Origin: Methanosarcinales archaeon
Lineage (GTDB): Archaea > Nanobdellota > Nanobdellia > Woesearchaeales > CG1-02-33-12
DNA: 26,879 nucleotides
Reading direction: 5' to 3'
Assembly (NCBI GenBank): GCA_017610505.1
Contig: JAFCBX010000004.1
Location: 1 to 26,879, forward strand
Each line of letters begins with the position of its first letter. Position 1 is the first letter of the stretch. This document shows positions 1 through 7,506 of the stretch, one piece after another. The notes beneath the pieces were generated by a model. The model saw only the letters and a list, made by a program, of their open reading frames with translations, did no database searches and was not told the origin of the DNA. Made by a program: the position numbers and the translations under genes.

Positions 1-972
1 TAAAACTGTTTTAACTCTTTCCATTGCAAAGTCATGCTCATTAACTAATAAATCAATAACTTCTTCCTTATTGGGCTCTTTCCATTCAATTAAGTATTCT
101 TTTTCAATAGGTATGTTCTTAAATAAATCATAAACCTCTTTCCATGGATAATCAAAAAATTCATTCCATTTAACATCTTTAAATAAGCCCTCAAAGTCAG
201 AGCCATATTTTTTAACAAGTTTTAGTGCGTTTTTTGGGCCTATTCCCTTAATACCTCCAAGATTATAATCTGTTCCAACAAGCATTGCCAAGGCAATTAA
301 CTGGTTTTGGTCAATACCTAAATTATTAAGGTTTTCTGAAAGGTCTATTATTTCAGGGTTTACTGTTTCATAAGATAGGCCTAATTTTTTTCTTTTTCCA
401 ATCAAAGATAAGTTTCTTACAAGCATTGGCGAGCCGAACAGCAATGAATCAAAATCCTGCGAAACACAGTAATCTGCCTCCTTTTTTTTAGTTAAGTATG
501 CTGCCTGAGCCTCTCCTTCTGAAGGTGCTTGCACAATAGGCAACCCCAGGGCAGAAATAAGTTTTTTTGACTCTCTGATTATATCTTCTGTAAGCCTCGT
601 TGTCCTTGAGGCATATTTTTTCATTTCCTTTATATTTTCCTCTTCAACAGCTTTTTCATACCTTTTTTTTGCTTCTATCTTGATTTCTTTTCTTCTCTGT
701 CTTTCAATTTCCTTTAGTTTTGGTGGCTTTCCATCAAAAACAAAAATTAATTTGATATTGTTTTGCATAAGCTTAATTGTTCTTGAGAACAAGCCAACAA
801 GATGAGAGGTTACATTGCCTTTTGAATCCATTAATAAAGAGCCATCCCTTGAGCGAATTGTTGTCAAAAACTGGTAAAGAAAATTGTATGAATCAATAGC
901 AATTGTTTTGTTTGTTAGGTCATTCAAGGGTATTTCATTGCTTTTCAATAGGCACTTTATCTGTGTTCCCAT
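1..972 (-). CDS. fen: Flap endonuclease 1 (3' end cut by window edge)
   Basis: FEN1/XPG-family structure-specific nuclease that removes 5' flaps during Okazaki fragment maturation and repair. The visible 324 codons start at an ATG one base after the stop of the upstream gene and run off the window start. Archaeal FEN1 is about 340 aa, so only the C-terminal tail is missing, where the PCNA-binding peptide normally sits. Visible active-site residues are Asp27 (IAIDSYN), Asp80 (FVFDGKP), the acidic pair in APSEGEAQAAY, the two Asp of SQDFDSLLFG and the Asp of VGTDYN. A helix-hairpin-helix follows (GGIKGIGPKNAL). It has no promoter of its own and is probably cotranscribed with the winged-helix protein upstream. 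Identification is secure. Confidence 0.97.
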   Translation of the reverse strand, partial: MGTQIKCLLKSNEIPLNDLTNKTIAIDSYNFLYQFLTTIRSRDGSLLMDSKGNVTSHLVGLFSRTIKLMQNNIKLIFVFDGKPPKLKEIERQRRKEIKIEAKKRYEKAVEEENIKEMKKYASRTTRLTEDIIRESKKLISALGLPIVQAPSEGEAQAAYLTKKKEADYCVSQDFDSLLFGSPMLVRNLSLIGKRKKLGLSYETVNPEIIDLSENLNNLGIDQNQLIALAMLVGTDYNLGGIKGIGPKNALKLVKKYGSDFEGLFKDVKWNEFFDYPWKEVYDLFKNIPIEKEYLIEWKEPNKEEVIDLLVNEHDFAMERVKTVL

Positions 973-973
973 T

Positions 974-1894
974 TTATATTTTTTTTATTTTTATGTTTCT
1001 GAACTCTTTTGAAAGCATTTCCTTTGCTTTTTTTGTTAGCTCGCCTTTTGTCAAAAATAAAACAGGAAGTTTCTTTAGCTGGCCCTGCACAAATGCAGAG
1101 CTTAAGTCAGAGTCACTAATTCTTTTTTTGCTTTTTGCCTTGCAGTAATATATTAAACTGCCGACAGCGCTTGGCACTTCAATAACAAGATCTAAATCTG
1201 AATTCTTTTTTACTATTTTTTCTTCTATAAGATTAATATTGCTCTTTTCAAAAAATCTTTTAACTTCATTTAAGAATTTGTCTTCAGCTGTCTTGTCAAT
1301 AAATATTTTCTTTTCTTCTTTCTTAACCTCTTTTTCAGGCACTACTTTTTTTAATTCTTCCCTCTTAATTTCCTTTTTTTCTTCTATTGGATTTTCCTGC
1401 TCTTTTTTTACAACTGTTTCCTGAATTGGTTTAACCTCTTTTTTTGGCTCATCACTTTTCACTATCCCCTTTATTATCCCTGCTGCTTCTTCATTAGTTA
1501 AGAGGTACCATTTCCAGAATATCTCCACATTATCATTAATTTTTACCTGCAATGGAACAGCAAAATCTTTTATGTTCCTCAAGGCAACCCTCACAACAGG
1601 CTCTGCTATTTTGTCCCTTAAGATTTTCTTCTGCATCAGTAAATCATAAACCCTTTTTTCCTTTTCATGAAGGTTTTTTGCAAAATCCTGCAGTCTTGAT
1701 TCCTGGCCAGGCAGGTAATAAAGAGGCGTGCTTCCGAATTTGACATGGGAAATTTTAAGAATATTTTTTGAAACAAGCTCTGAAAGCATTGCAGAGGCCA
1801 TTAGAATATCTGTTCCAATTACTTTTGCTATTTGTGCAGGTATAACTGGTCCTCTTATCCTTATTGTCTGTATGACTTTCTCTTTGCTGTCCAT
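974..1894 (-). CDS. Winged-helix protein with C-terminal nuclease-like domain, upstream of FEN1
   Basis: 306 aa, three parts. Residues about 1-65 look like a winged helix-turn-helix. The middle (about 150-205) is a Lys/Glu-rich linker of low complexity. The last ~100 residues resemble the Mrr/PD-(D/E)xK nuclease fold: an Asp-rich strand (DLDLVIEV) followed by YYCKAKSKK, then an alpha/beta tail with PVLFLTKGELT. In active Mrr-type enzymes the position two before the Lys is Gln or Glu; here it appears to be Tyr, so catalysis may be lost. The stop lies one base before the fen ATG, so the two are almost certainly one operon. A TATA-like element sits 27 nt upstream. The function is unknown; a DNA-binding or nuclease-accessory role is inferred from fold and context. 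Confidence 0.8.
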   Translation of the reverse strand: MDSKEKVIQTIRIRGPVIPAQIAKVIGTDILMASAMLSELVSKNILKISHVKFGSTPLYYLPGQESRLQDFAKNLHEKEKRVYDLLMQKKILRDKIAEPVVRVALRNIKDFAVPLQVKINDNVEIFWKWYLLTNEEAAGIIKGIVKSDEPKKEVKPIQETVVKKEQENPIEEKKEIKREELKKVVPEKEVKKEEKKIFIDKTAEDKFLNEVKRFFEKSNINLIEEKIVKKNSDLDLVIEVPSAVGSLIYYCKAKSKKRISDSDLSSAFVQGQLKKLPVLFLTKGELTKKAKEMLSKEFRNIKIKKI

Positions 1895-1915
1895 GAGAAA
1901 AGAGACATATGCAAA

Positions 1916-1960
1916 CTTTATATACTTTATTGTTTAAAATTACAAAAATATATAAAATAA
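1916..1960. promoter_or_regulatory. Divergent TATA elements for the 1894 (-) and 1980 (+) genes
   Basis: On the minus strand TATATAAAG is centred near 1921, 27 nt before the ATG at 1894. On the plus strand AAAATATATAAAATAA (1945-1960) is centred near 1952, 28 nt before the ATG at 1980. With an archaeal TATA-to-start spacing of about 26-27 nt, both mRNAs would begin at or next to the start codon (leaderless). Confidence 0.6.
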
Positions 1961-1979
1961 AAAATCATTTACCATTAAT

Positions 1980-2504
1980 ATGCATAACACTTATAATAAC
2001 AAACCCCTAAGATTTTGTTTTGAAGGGCCAGGAAGTTCAATAGATTATAAGATTAATAAATTAATAGATCTTATTGATATTCCCTTAGGGCTTTACGGTA
2101 AAACTGTTAAGATAGAAGAAAAAGAAAACAAACTGGTATTTCAAGGTTTTCCAGAAACTCTTGGTATTTTAATTAAATCAACACCAGCTTTCCCCTTTAT
2201 GGTGCAGTTACTTAATGAACAACTTCTTGGAATTTTAAACAGGGAGTCTAAACAGGAAAAAAAGCCTCTTTACCTTACCAATGGACATCAGGCAGAACTG
2301 GAAGATATAATAACAAAGACTGTTTATTGTATAGGTGAAAAGGGGGGCCCAGATCATCCTGCTTACCCTGTCCATTACAAATTAGAAGTTCTTGAAAGGC
2401 CAAATCAAACAGAGGTTAATTTACTGCTTCAATCTAATTTAGCAAAAGAAAAAATAAGCTCTGATGTTCTTTCCGAATTAAGAAAGAAGATGTTTCAGGA
2501 TTAA
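1980..2504 (+). CDS. Hypothetical protein, 174 aa
   Basis: I do not recognise the family. The protein is soluble, without signal peptide or membrane segment. It contains a strand-rich middle (GKTVKIEEKENKLVFQGF), a loop rich in Gly/Pro/His (KGGPDHPAYPVHYKLEV) and a charged helical C-terminus ending in LRKKMFQD. A TATA-like element 28 nt upstream suggests a leaderless transcript. Its stop codon overlaps that of the convergent endA gene by three bases (2502-2504 versus 2501-2503). It is probably a genuine gene, given the promoter, the intact frame and the tight packing. Confidence 0.75.
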   Translation: MHNTYNNKPLRFCFEGPGSSIDYKINKLIDLIDIPLGLYGKTVKIEEKENKLVFQGFPETLGILIKSTPAFPFMVQLLNEQLLGILNRESKQEKKPLYLTNGHQAELEDIITKTVYCIGEKGGPDHPAYPVHYKLEVLERPNQTEVNLLLQSNLAKEKISSDVLSELRKKMFQD

Positions 2505-3088
2505 GGCCTTATCCATTTAATTTCATAGTAAGTTACATCGCCTTCATTATCAACTATTCCAATCATTAAGCGTTTTTTTGTAGAATGTGCTACCCTGTTT
2601 TTAGCAGCAAATTCATACCATGTTAGAGCTGAGCCCTCATGCACAGGATAAACAATCCACCTTGCATGGTCTTCGCCCGGCCTTACACCCCTATCATAAA
2701 CCCTGAAATCAGCGCCAAACTTAAGCGCAGTTTTTATTATATAACCCCTATCACGAATGTCCTTGAAAACACAGTACCTTATCCAGAAATTAGGCTCAAC
2801 CCTTTTTGTTTTTTTTATAAAATCATCAAAATTAACCCTTTTCTTTCTATAATCCTTTATTAGAATCTTGCCTTTGTCCATTAAGTACAATGCCTCTAAC
2901 AATGATAGCTGAACCTTGCCATCCTCTAAAATACTGCCAAATCTGCTTTGGTTATAGAACTCATGTGCAGCATCAGTATTCTCTGTTAGAACTCTTTCCC
3001 TTGTCAGGGTTGCTTTGACCTTCTTTTTCCTTTTTTTGGTTTCTGTCTTTTTCTTAACAGTTTTTTTTGTTTTGGTTTTCTTAGGCAT
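2501..3088 (-). CDS. endA: tRNA-splicing endonuclease (EndA)
   Basis: Cleaves pre-tRNA introns at bulge-helix-bulge motifs. At 195 aa it is the size of the one-catalytic-domain (alpha4-type) subunit. The C-terminal catalytic domain is clear: Tyr131 in FRVYDRG, His141 in GEDHARWIVYPV and Lys171/172 in VAHSTKKRL form the expected Tyr-His-Lys triad. An unusual feature is the N-terminal ~26 residues, almost entirely Lys, Thr and Arg, probably a disordered nucleic-acid-binding tail. It stands alone, converging on the 174-aa unknown with overlapping stop codons. Nearby RNase Z (3753) also acts in tRNA maturation. Confidence 0.95.
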   Translation of the reverse strand: MPKKTKTKKTVKKKTETKKRKKKVKATLTRERVLTENTDAAHEFYNQSRFGSILEDGKVQLSLLEALYLMDKGKILIKDYRKKRVNFDDFIKKTKRVEPNFWIRYCVFKDIRDRGYIIKTALKFGADFRVYDRGVRPGEDHARWIVYPVHEGSALTWYEFAAKNRVAHSTKKRLMIGIVDNEGDVTYYEIKWIRP

Positions 3089-3209
3089 AAATTATGAGAA
3101 CTTGTTTTTGTTTAAAAAACTTTAGTTTTAATAATTGTTTTCTATATTGAAAATAAATGTTAAATTATCTTTTTATAAATTAATACTCTTTGCAACAATC
3201 ATAGAAATT

Positions 3210-3596
3210 TTATTTAAAATAAATATATGGGTCTAACCCCCTTTCCAAAACATTAAAAGCAGGTATAATCTCCTTCACTGGTTTATTATATTTGTGGGTT
3301 ACAATCCTTACTCGCATCTGGCGAGTTTTATTATTTATAGGTCCCTTTGTTAAATCATCTATTGGTTTCTTATACACCTCTAAAAGTTTTTTATATCCCT
3401 CAAAAATAACCTTTTCTTGATTTTCTATTACTTTAATTTGAGGCGTTACAATTTTTTTAATATCCTCTATTAATCTTCCAATGATATTTTCTATTTCCGA
3501 TTTATGTTCCATATTTAAAACAATGCCTCCATCTAAATATTCCCCAGGTATAAAGCTTCTTTGTTCACCACGTTTACATCTGAATATTTTCCACAT
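3210..3596 (-). CDS. Hypothetical protein, 128 aa
   Basis: Not recognised. No membrane segment. The middle (about residues 30-80) is predicted helical and could be a short coiled coil (IENIIGRLIEDIKK, then KVIFEGYKKLLEVYKK). The C-terminus is basic then hydrophobic (RQMRVRIVTHKYNKPV). The start is well supported: GGAGGT at 3603-3608 lies 6 nt before the ATG, one of the best Shine-Dalgarno sequences in the window. It is a single gene, divergent from rnz. Confidence 0.7.
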   Translation of the reverse strand: MWKIFRCKRGEQRSFIPGEYLDGGIVLNMEHKSEIENIIGRLIEDIKKIVTPQIKVIENQEKVIFEGYKKLLEVYKKPIDDLTKGPINNKTRQMRVRIVTHKYNKPVKEIIPAFNVLERGLDPYIYFK

Positions 3597-3752
3597 TTTG
3601 ATACCTCCAAAATAATTTTATATCTTCTTTATCCCTTCTTTATATTTAAACCTTTCCCTTTTTGCTATTAAAGGATAGTAATAAAATAATAATCTTTTTA
3701 CCCAAGCTTTTACACAAATCTTAAATATATTAAGATAACCCTTTTTGTTAAG
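3597..3752. promoter_or_regulatory. Intergenic region with rnz promoter
   Basis: TTAAATATAT at 3721-3730 is centred 27 nt before the rnz ATG at 3753, predicting a leaderless mRNA. The other side holds the ribosome binding site of the 128-aa gene (3603-3608, minus strand). Nothing else stands out. Confidence 0.55.
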
Positions 3753-4568
3753 ATGCAATTAACGTTTTTAGGAACAAGTGCAATGGTCCCGACAAAAGAG
3801 AGAAACCATTCAGCTGTTTTAATTAGCTACGGCTCTGAAGGCATTTTAATTGATTGCGGTGAGGGCACGCAAAGGCAGATGAAAATAGCAGGAATAAAAC
3901 CGTCAAAAGTGACAAAGATACTGATAAGCCATTGGCATGGTGACCATGTTCTTGGAATTCCTGGCTTGATACAAACTTTAGCAAAAAATGAATATGACAG
4001 AGTTTTGGAAATATACGGACCAGAGGGAACAAAGGAAAGAATGAAAAATATGTTCAAGGCATTTTCTTTTGAGGATAAAATAGAAACAAAAATTTATGAA
4101 ATCACAAAAAAGAGATTTTTTGAAGGAAATAGAAGAATAAGGGTTGATGCAGTAAGAAAGCTTGGCATTCCAGATGGCCCTTTATTGGGTAAGTTACAGT
4201 CAGGAAAGAGTATAACCTTTAAGGAAAAGAAAATAACACCAGAGCAGGCAACTTATGTTGTTAAGGGCAAAAAACTAAGCTTTATAGCAGATACAGTGCC
4301 TTGTAATAATGCATTAGAGCTTGCAATGAATTCTGATATTTTAGTTTGTGAATCAACCTATGCGCATAAACTTGAAGAAAAGGCAGCTGAATACCTGCAT
4401 ATGACTGCAAAGCAAGCTGGCTTATTGGCTAATCAGGCAAAAACAAAAAAGCTTATTTTAACCCACTTCAGTCAGCGCTACAAGACAATGGAGGAAATAG
4501 AAGATGATGCAAAGGATGTTTTCTCAAATACAATCTGCGCCTATGACTTTATGAAGATAAAGGTATAA
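3753..4568 (+). CDS. rnz: Ribonuclease Z, short form lacking motif III
   Basis: Metallo-beta-lactamase-fold endonuclease that removes 3' trailers from pre-tRNA. Recognisable: the N-terminal LTFLGTSAMVPTKERN, motif II HWHGDH (60-65), motif IV Asp180 in SFIADT, the catalytic-region His216 (HMTAKQAG) and motif V His238 (LTHFSQRY). At 271 aa it is about 30-35 residues shorter than usual. The loss is localised. After the strand ending FFEG (about 125) the chain jumps to RRIRVDAVRKLGIPDGP, which in other RNase Z proteins follows a segment of about 25 residues containing a zinc-binding His (His140 in Bacillus subtilis). The frame is intact, so this is either a real lineage-specific deletion or an in-frame assembly error. 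Leaderless promoter predicted. Confidence 0.93.
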   Translation: MQLTFLGTSAMVPTKERNHSAVLISYGSEGILIDCGEGTQRQMKIAGIKPSKVTKILISHWHGDHVLGIPGLIQTLAKNEYDRVLEIYGPEGTKERMKNMFKAFSFEDKIETKIYEITKKRFFEGNRRIRVDAVRKLGIPDGPLLGKLQSGKSITFKEKKITPEQATYVVKGKKLSFIADTVPCNNALELAMNSDILVCESTYAHKLEEKAAEYLHMTAKQAGLLANQAKTKKLILTHFSQRYKTMEEIEDDAKDVFSNTICAYDFMKIKV

Positions 4569-4585
4569 TACAATGTCTATTTATA

Positions 4586-4894
4586 TCACATATTGCCAGT
4601 GTGTGTTCTTTTTTTATTGTTTTCAACAACCTTCTCTAAAACTTCATTGCTGTTAACACCAAGCATTTCACATAAGCCAAGGCAATAAACCATTAAATCT
4701 CCAATAGCATCTATTATCTCATCTTTATGACTAATTTTTCCAGCAGGTTTTTTATTACTATTCTTATAAGCCCTTGCTAGTTCTCCTAGTTCTTCAGTCA
4801 TTAATATTATTTCTTTTCCAATATCTGTGACATTAAATCCTTTATCTATCTTGTTTTGATAAATTCCTTTTTGTAATTTAGATAAATCTATCAT
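4586..4894 (-). CDS. MazG-like nucleotide pyrophosphohydrolase
   Basis: 102 aa, single all-alpha NTP pyrophosphohydrolase domain of the MazG/dUTPase superfamily, which hydrolyses (d)NTPs to NMP and PPi, often as house-cleaning. The metal-binding signature is visible: Glu34, Glu35 and Glu38 in TEELGELA, then Glu59, Asp62 and Asp66 in DEIIDAIGDL. The length fits the compact single-domain type. It begins 25 nt after the histone stop and may share its transcript. It converges with rnz. Substrate cannot be read from sequence. Confidence 0.85.
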   Translation of the reverse strand: MIDLSKLQKGIYQNKIDKGFNVTDIGKEIILMTEELGELARAYKNSNKKPAGKISHKDEIIDAIGDLMVYCLGLCEMLGVNSNEVLEKVVENNKKRTHTGNM

Positions 4895-4919
4895 AATAAC
4901 CTTTCAAGATAAATAAAAT

Positions 4920-5126
4920 TTATTTTGAGGCCAGCTTTATATCGCTTGCCTTGACTGTTTTTCTTCCGGCATGTGTTGCAAGCTTCACAGCATCTGCTGC
5001 TATCTCTTCTGCTATCTCTTCTAAAGTATTCTTTAATGCTGCTTTTGCCTTGTCAGAAACCCTCTCAGCACCGCATTTTTTCATTATTTTCTCCATTGCG
5101 GCCAAAGGAATAAGTCTTTTTCCCAT
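4920..5126 (-). CDS. Archaeal histone
   Basis: 68-aa histone-fold protein that packages DNA as dimers or extended polymers. It has the family pattern: LIPLAAMEKIMKKCGAERV, a long central helix (AALKNTLEEIAEEIAADAV) and the C-terminal HAGRKTVKASDIKLASK. There are no tails beyond the fold. I place the start at the ATG at 5124-5126 rather than the in-frame GTG three codons earlier, because that GTG is part of the ribosome binding site (GGGGTG, 5133-5138 minus strand) and the protein then begins as the family does. A TATA-like element near 5175-5187 implies a 5' leader of about 30 nt. mazG follows. Confidence 0.96.
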   Translation of the reverse strand: MGKRLIPLAAMEKIMKKCGAERVSDKAKAALKNTLEEIAEEIAADAVKLATHAGRKTVKASDIKLASK

Positions 5127-5334
5127 TGTTTTCACCCCAAAACAGTTGATTTGTTTTAATAAGGTGAAAATGAGCTTTATATTTAAGTTTTTTGTTTTTT
5201 AGGCTTGATTAAAGGAAAATATGATTTATTCAATAAATAAAACAATAAAAAAGGCAGGTAAAACCTTTATAGTTTTAAAAAAGGCACAAATTCATTTCAA
5301 AAAGTATTTATGTATGTATTGCCTAGATAAACAT
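5127..5334. promoter_or_regulatory. Histone and hjc promoters
   Basis: Minus strand: CTTAAATATAAAG (5175-5187) serves the histone, with a Shine-Dalgarno GGGGTG at 5133-5138. Plus strand: AGTATTTATGTA (5303-5314) is centred 27 nt before the hjc ATG at 5335. The plus-strand frame is open back to 5221 but that stretch reads as Lys-rich filler. Confidence 0.5.
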
Positions 5335-5724
5335 ATGAGCAGGAAATCAAAGGGAATAAATGCTGAGCGGGAATTAGTTCATTTATTCTGGGAGGCAAAT
5401 GGATGGTCTGCAATAAGAGTAGCAGGCTCTGGAAGCAGCCCTTTTCCATGCCCAGATGTTCTGGCTGGAAACAGAATAAGGAAACTTGCTATTGAATGCA
5501 AAACAGTTAATGCTAAAAGCAAATATCTAACAGAGAAGGAAATAAACCAACTAAACAAATTTTCAGGTGTTTTTGGCGCAGAGCCATGGATAGGGGTTAA
5601 ATTTAAGTCTGACTGGTTTTTCCTGAGCATAGATGACCTTAAAAAGACAGAGAAGGGTTATGCTATTTCCAAAGACCTTGCAAGGAAGAAAGGCCTTCTT
5701 CTTGATGAATTAATCGAAAAATAA
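5335..5724 (+). CDS. hjc: Holliday junction resolvase Hjc
   Basis: Archaeal nuclease that cuts four-way junctions symmetrically during recombination and fork restart. From the ATG at 5335 the protein is 129 aa, the usual Hjc length. Catalytic residues of the PD-(D/E)xK fold line up with the family: Glu11 (NAERELV), Asp41 (CPDVLAG), Glu54 and Lys56 (LAIECKT), with the Gly/Ser loop GSGSS before Asp41. The frame is open 38 codons further upstream, but MSRKSKG is the family's usual N-terminus and a TATA-like element sits 27 nt before this ATG, so the shorter start is preferred. Confidence 0.95.
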   Translation: MSRKSKGINAERELVHLFWEANGWSAIRVAGSGSSPFPCPDVLAGNRIRKLAIECKTVNAKSKYLTEKEINQLNKFSGVFGAEPWIGVKFKSDWFFLSIDDLKKTEKGYAISKDLARKKGLLLDELIEK

Positions 5725-5770
5725 GTTTTTTAATACAAAAACGAAAGTTTTATAAACTCATTTCCCCATA

Positions 5771-5804
5771 AGATATATATAATTTGCTTCTGAAATTCTG
5801 GAGG
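5771..5804 (+). promoter_or_regulatory. tfe promoter and ribosome binding site
   Basis: AGATATATATAA at 5771-5782 is a TATA-like element. GGAGG at 5800-5804 lies 5 nt before the ATG at 5810, so this gene probably has a very short leader. Confidence 0.6.
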
Positions 5805-5809
5805 AAAAT

Positions 5810-6310
5810 ATGAGGTTATCCAATAAAATCATAGAAGCCACTATTGTTGAAGTAGCTGGCGAGGATGTGCTTCCGATAGTTTATTTTCTAAAAAACAAGA
5901 AAAATATTTCTGAATTCAAGATAGCAGAGGCAATAAAAAAGGAAATAAACAAGACAAGAAACATGTTATACAGGCTGCATGAAGCAAATCTTGTTTCTTT
6001 TATCAGAAAAAAAGACAAGAAAAAAGGGTGGTATATTTATTACTGGACATTCAAGCCAAAAATGATAAAATATATAGTTATTAGCTTGAAAAAGGAGAAA
6101 CTAATAAAACTGAATGATAGGTTAGAAAGGGAAAAGAGCAGCCATTTTTTCATATGCCAAAATAAATGCATAAGGCTTGATTTTGATCAGGCAATGACCT
6201 TTGAGTTCAAATGCCCTGAATGCGGGGAAATAATGAACCAAGAGAATAATTTGGAGAATATAAATCTAATTGAAGAAGAAATAAAAAAAATCGAGAATGA
6301 ACTAAAATAA
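5810..6310 (+). CDS. tfe: Transcription factor E (TFE/TFIIE-alpha homologue)
   Basis: Basal transcription factor that stabilises the open promoter complex with TBP, TFB and RNA polymerase. At 166 aa it has the usual two-part build. An extended winged helix covers about residues 5-90, including AIKKEINKTRNMLYRLHEANLVSFIRKKDKKKGW. A zinc ribbon follows with Cys116, Cys120, Cys135 and Cys138; the first pair is spaced CxxxC rather than CxxC. The C-terminus is an acidic helix. The strong SD and TATA element support the start. Its last 9 nt overlap the end of the convergent R15P isomerase gene. Confidence 0.93.
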   Translation: MRLSNKIIEATIVEVAGEDVLPIVYFLKNKKNISEFKIAEAIKKEINKTRNMLYRLHEANLVSFIRKKDKKKGWYIYYWTFKPKMIKYIVISLKKEKLIKLNDRLEREKSSHFFICQNKCIRLDFDQAMTFEFKCPECGEIMNQENNLENINLIEEEIKKIENELK

Positions 6311-7219
6311 ATGCTTTCTGAACATCCATTTGTTATTGGCCTTAACTTCCTGTATGAATATATGTGGCTTGTAAATGCCAAGTTCTGAAATAATACCACT
6401 TATTAAACTTGGACTAACCTTTTCAAATGCAAAATTATTTACAGTAATCCCTTTAGGGGGGTTTTTCCATATTTCATTTCCTTTTCTTTTCTCAATTTCC
6501 TCTTCATAACCAAAAATTGTTTCTGCATCAAATTTCCATGAGTCAGTGCATGCATAAACAGGAATGTCATACTTATTAGCTATTTCTGCATAAAGCTCAG
6601 AACCAATTTTGTTAATTACTTTGCCTTCTGTTGTTATTGCATCAGCTCCAATAAGCATTAAATCTGCTTTCTTCAAGGCAAATCTTGCTGCGGCATCAAC
6701 AAAGTGTGTTACTGGAATTCCTAATTTTGCTATTTCTTTAGCAGTAACCCTTCCTTGGTATAAGGGCCTTGTTTCTGTGTTATGCACCTCAAATTTCTTG
6801 CCTTGTTTTTTTGCCACTTTTAAAATTTCAAGGATTGTTGATGAATGGCAATGGGTAAATACAACAGTTCCGTTACCTATTTTTCTAGAGCCTACCTGCG
6901 CTATTATCCCTTGGTTTTTATCAAAGCGCTCTAAAACTTCATCAACCTTTAGGCAAACCTCTTTTGCTAGCTCAATAGGGTTATCATAGTTAATGTCCTG
7001 CAGGACATAATTTAATGCATTCCTCATGCATGGTTCAGTCGGCCTAGTCAAAAAAAGAATATTTTTTGCATGGTGAATCTCAGCCAAAATTCCAGCAATA
7101 TTTTTTGATTTTGATTCCTTAACAATTTCTTTTAGGGATTTGACAGCTTCAATAGCAACGTTTTCTGCACCCTGAACCTTTAAGTTCTTAATTCTGTCTA
7201 CTGTTTCTTTAAAACTCAT
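6302..7219 (-). CDS. Ribose-1,5-bisphosphate isomerase (eIF2B-alpha/MtnA superfamily)
   Basis: In the archaeal AMP pathway this enzyme converts ribose-1,5-bisphosphate to ribulose-1,5-bisphosphate, the substrate of type III RuBisCO. 305 aa. The proposed catalytic residues of the Thermococcus enzyme are present: Cys124 in FTHCHSS and Asp193 in LIGADAI. Also visible are EVHNTETRPLYQGR and NKIGSELYA. The relatives (aIF2B-like proteins and methylthioribose-1-phosphate isomerase) share the fold; HCHSS plus TETRPLYQGR favours R15P isomerase. AMP phosphorylase and RuBisCO are not in the window. The C-terminus carries an extra ~15 residues (FIQEVKANNKWMF). It starts 13 nt after the small membrane protein upstream, likely one operon. 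Confidence 0.85.
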   Translation of the reverse strand: MSFKETVDRIKNLKVQGAENVAIEAVKSLKEIVKESKSKNIAGILAEIHHAKNILFLTRPTEPCMRNALNYVLQDINYDNPIELAKEVCLKVDEVLERFDKNQGIIAQVGSRKIGNGTVVFTHCHSSTILEILKVAKKQGKKFEVHNTETRPLYQGRVTAKEIAKLGIPVTHFVDAAARFALKKADLMLIGADAITTEGKVINKIGSELYAEIANKYDIPVYACTDSWKFDAETIFGYEEEIEKRKGNEIWKNPPKGITVNNFAFEKVSPSLISGIISELGIYKPHIFIQEVKANNKWMFRKHLF

Positions 7220-7232
7220 TTTTTAGAATGAT

Positions 7233-7430
7233 TTATCTCTTCCTTTTTTTCTTTATCTTAAGAACAGATTCTATTTTTTTCTCTTCATTTATAAGATTAT
7301 CAGCAATCCTCACTAAGTTTTCATCCATTCTTGCAATTCTTCTTTCCAGCAGAACAAGAATCCTGAGAGAATATACTATCGCAGCCAAAGTGCCCAATAT
7401 AACCCATAAAATAGTTGTTTCTAATGCCAT
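7233..7430 (-). CDS. Small membrane-anchored coiled-coil protein, 65 aa
   Basis: One N-terminal transmembrane helix (about residues 5-28, TTILWVILGTLAAIVYSL), then an amphipathic helix that could form a coiled coil (ERRIARMDENLVRIADNL), ending in a Lys/Arg cluster. Gene reality is supported by a good Shine-Dalgarno (GAGGTGG, about 6 nt before the ATG) and tight coupling to the R15P isomerase gene. Family not recognised. Topology by the positive-inside rule would put the tail in the cytoplasm. Confidence 0.75.
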   Translation of the reverse strand: MALETTILWVILGTLAAIVYSLRILVLLERRIARMDENLVRIADNLINEEKKIESVLKIKKKRKR

Positions 7431-7506
7431 TTTACCACCTCTTTTTAAAAATACTTGGTATTATAATTATTTATCTATATAAATAGTTTTTGGATTTAAT
7501 AACCTA

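Noticed and set aside
5221..5334. N-terminal extension of Hjc by 38 codons
   Set aside because: The stretch is Lys-rich filler, a TATA-like element lies within it at the right distance for the internal ATG, and Hjc proteins begin at MSRKSKG-like sequence.
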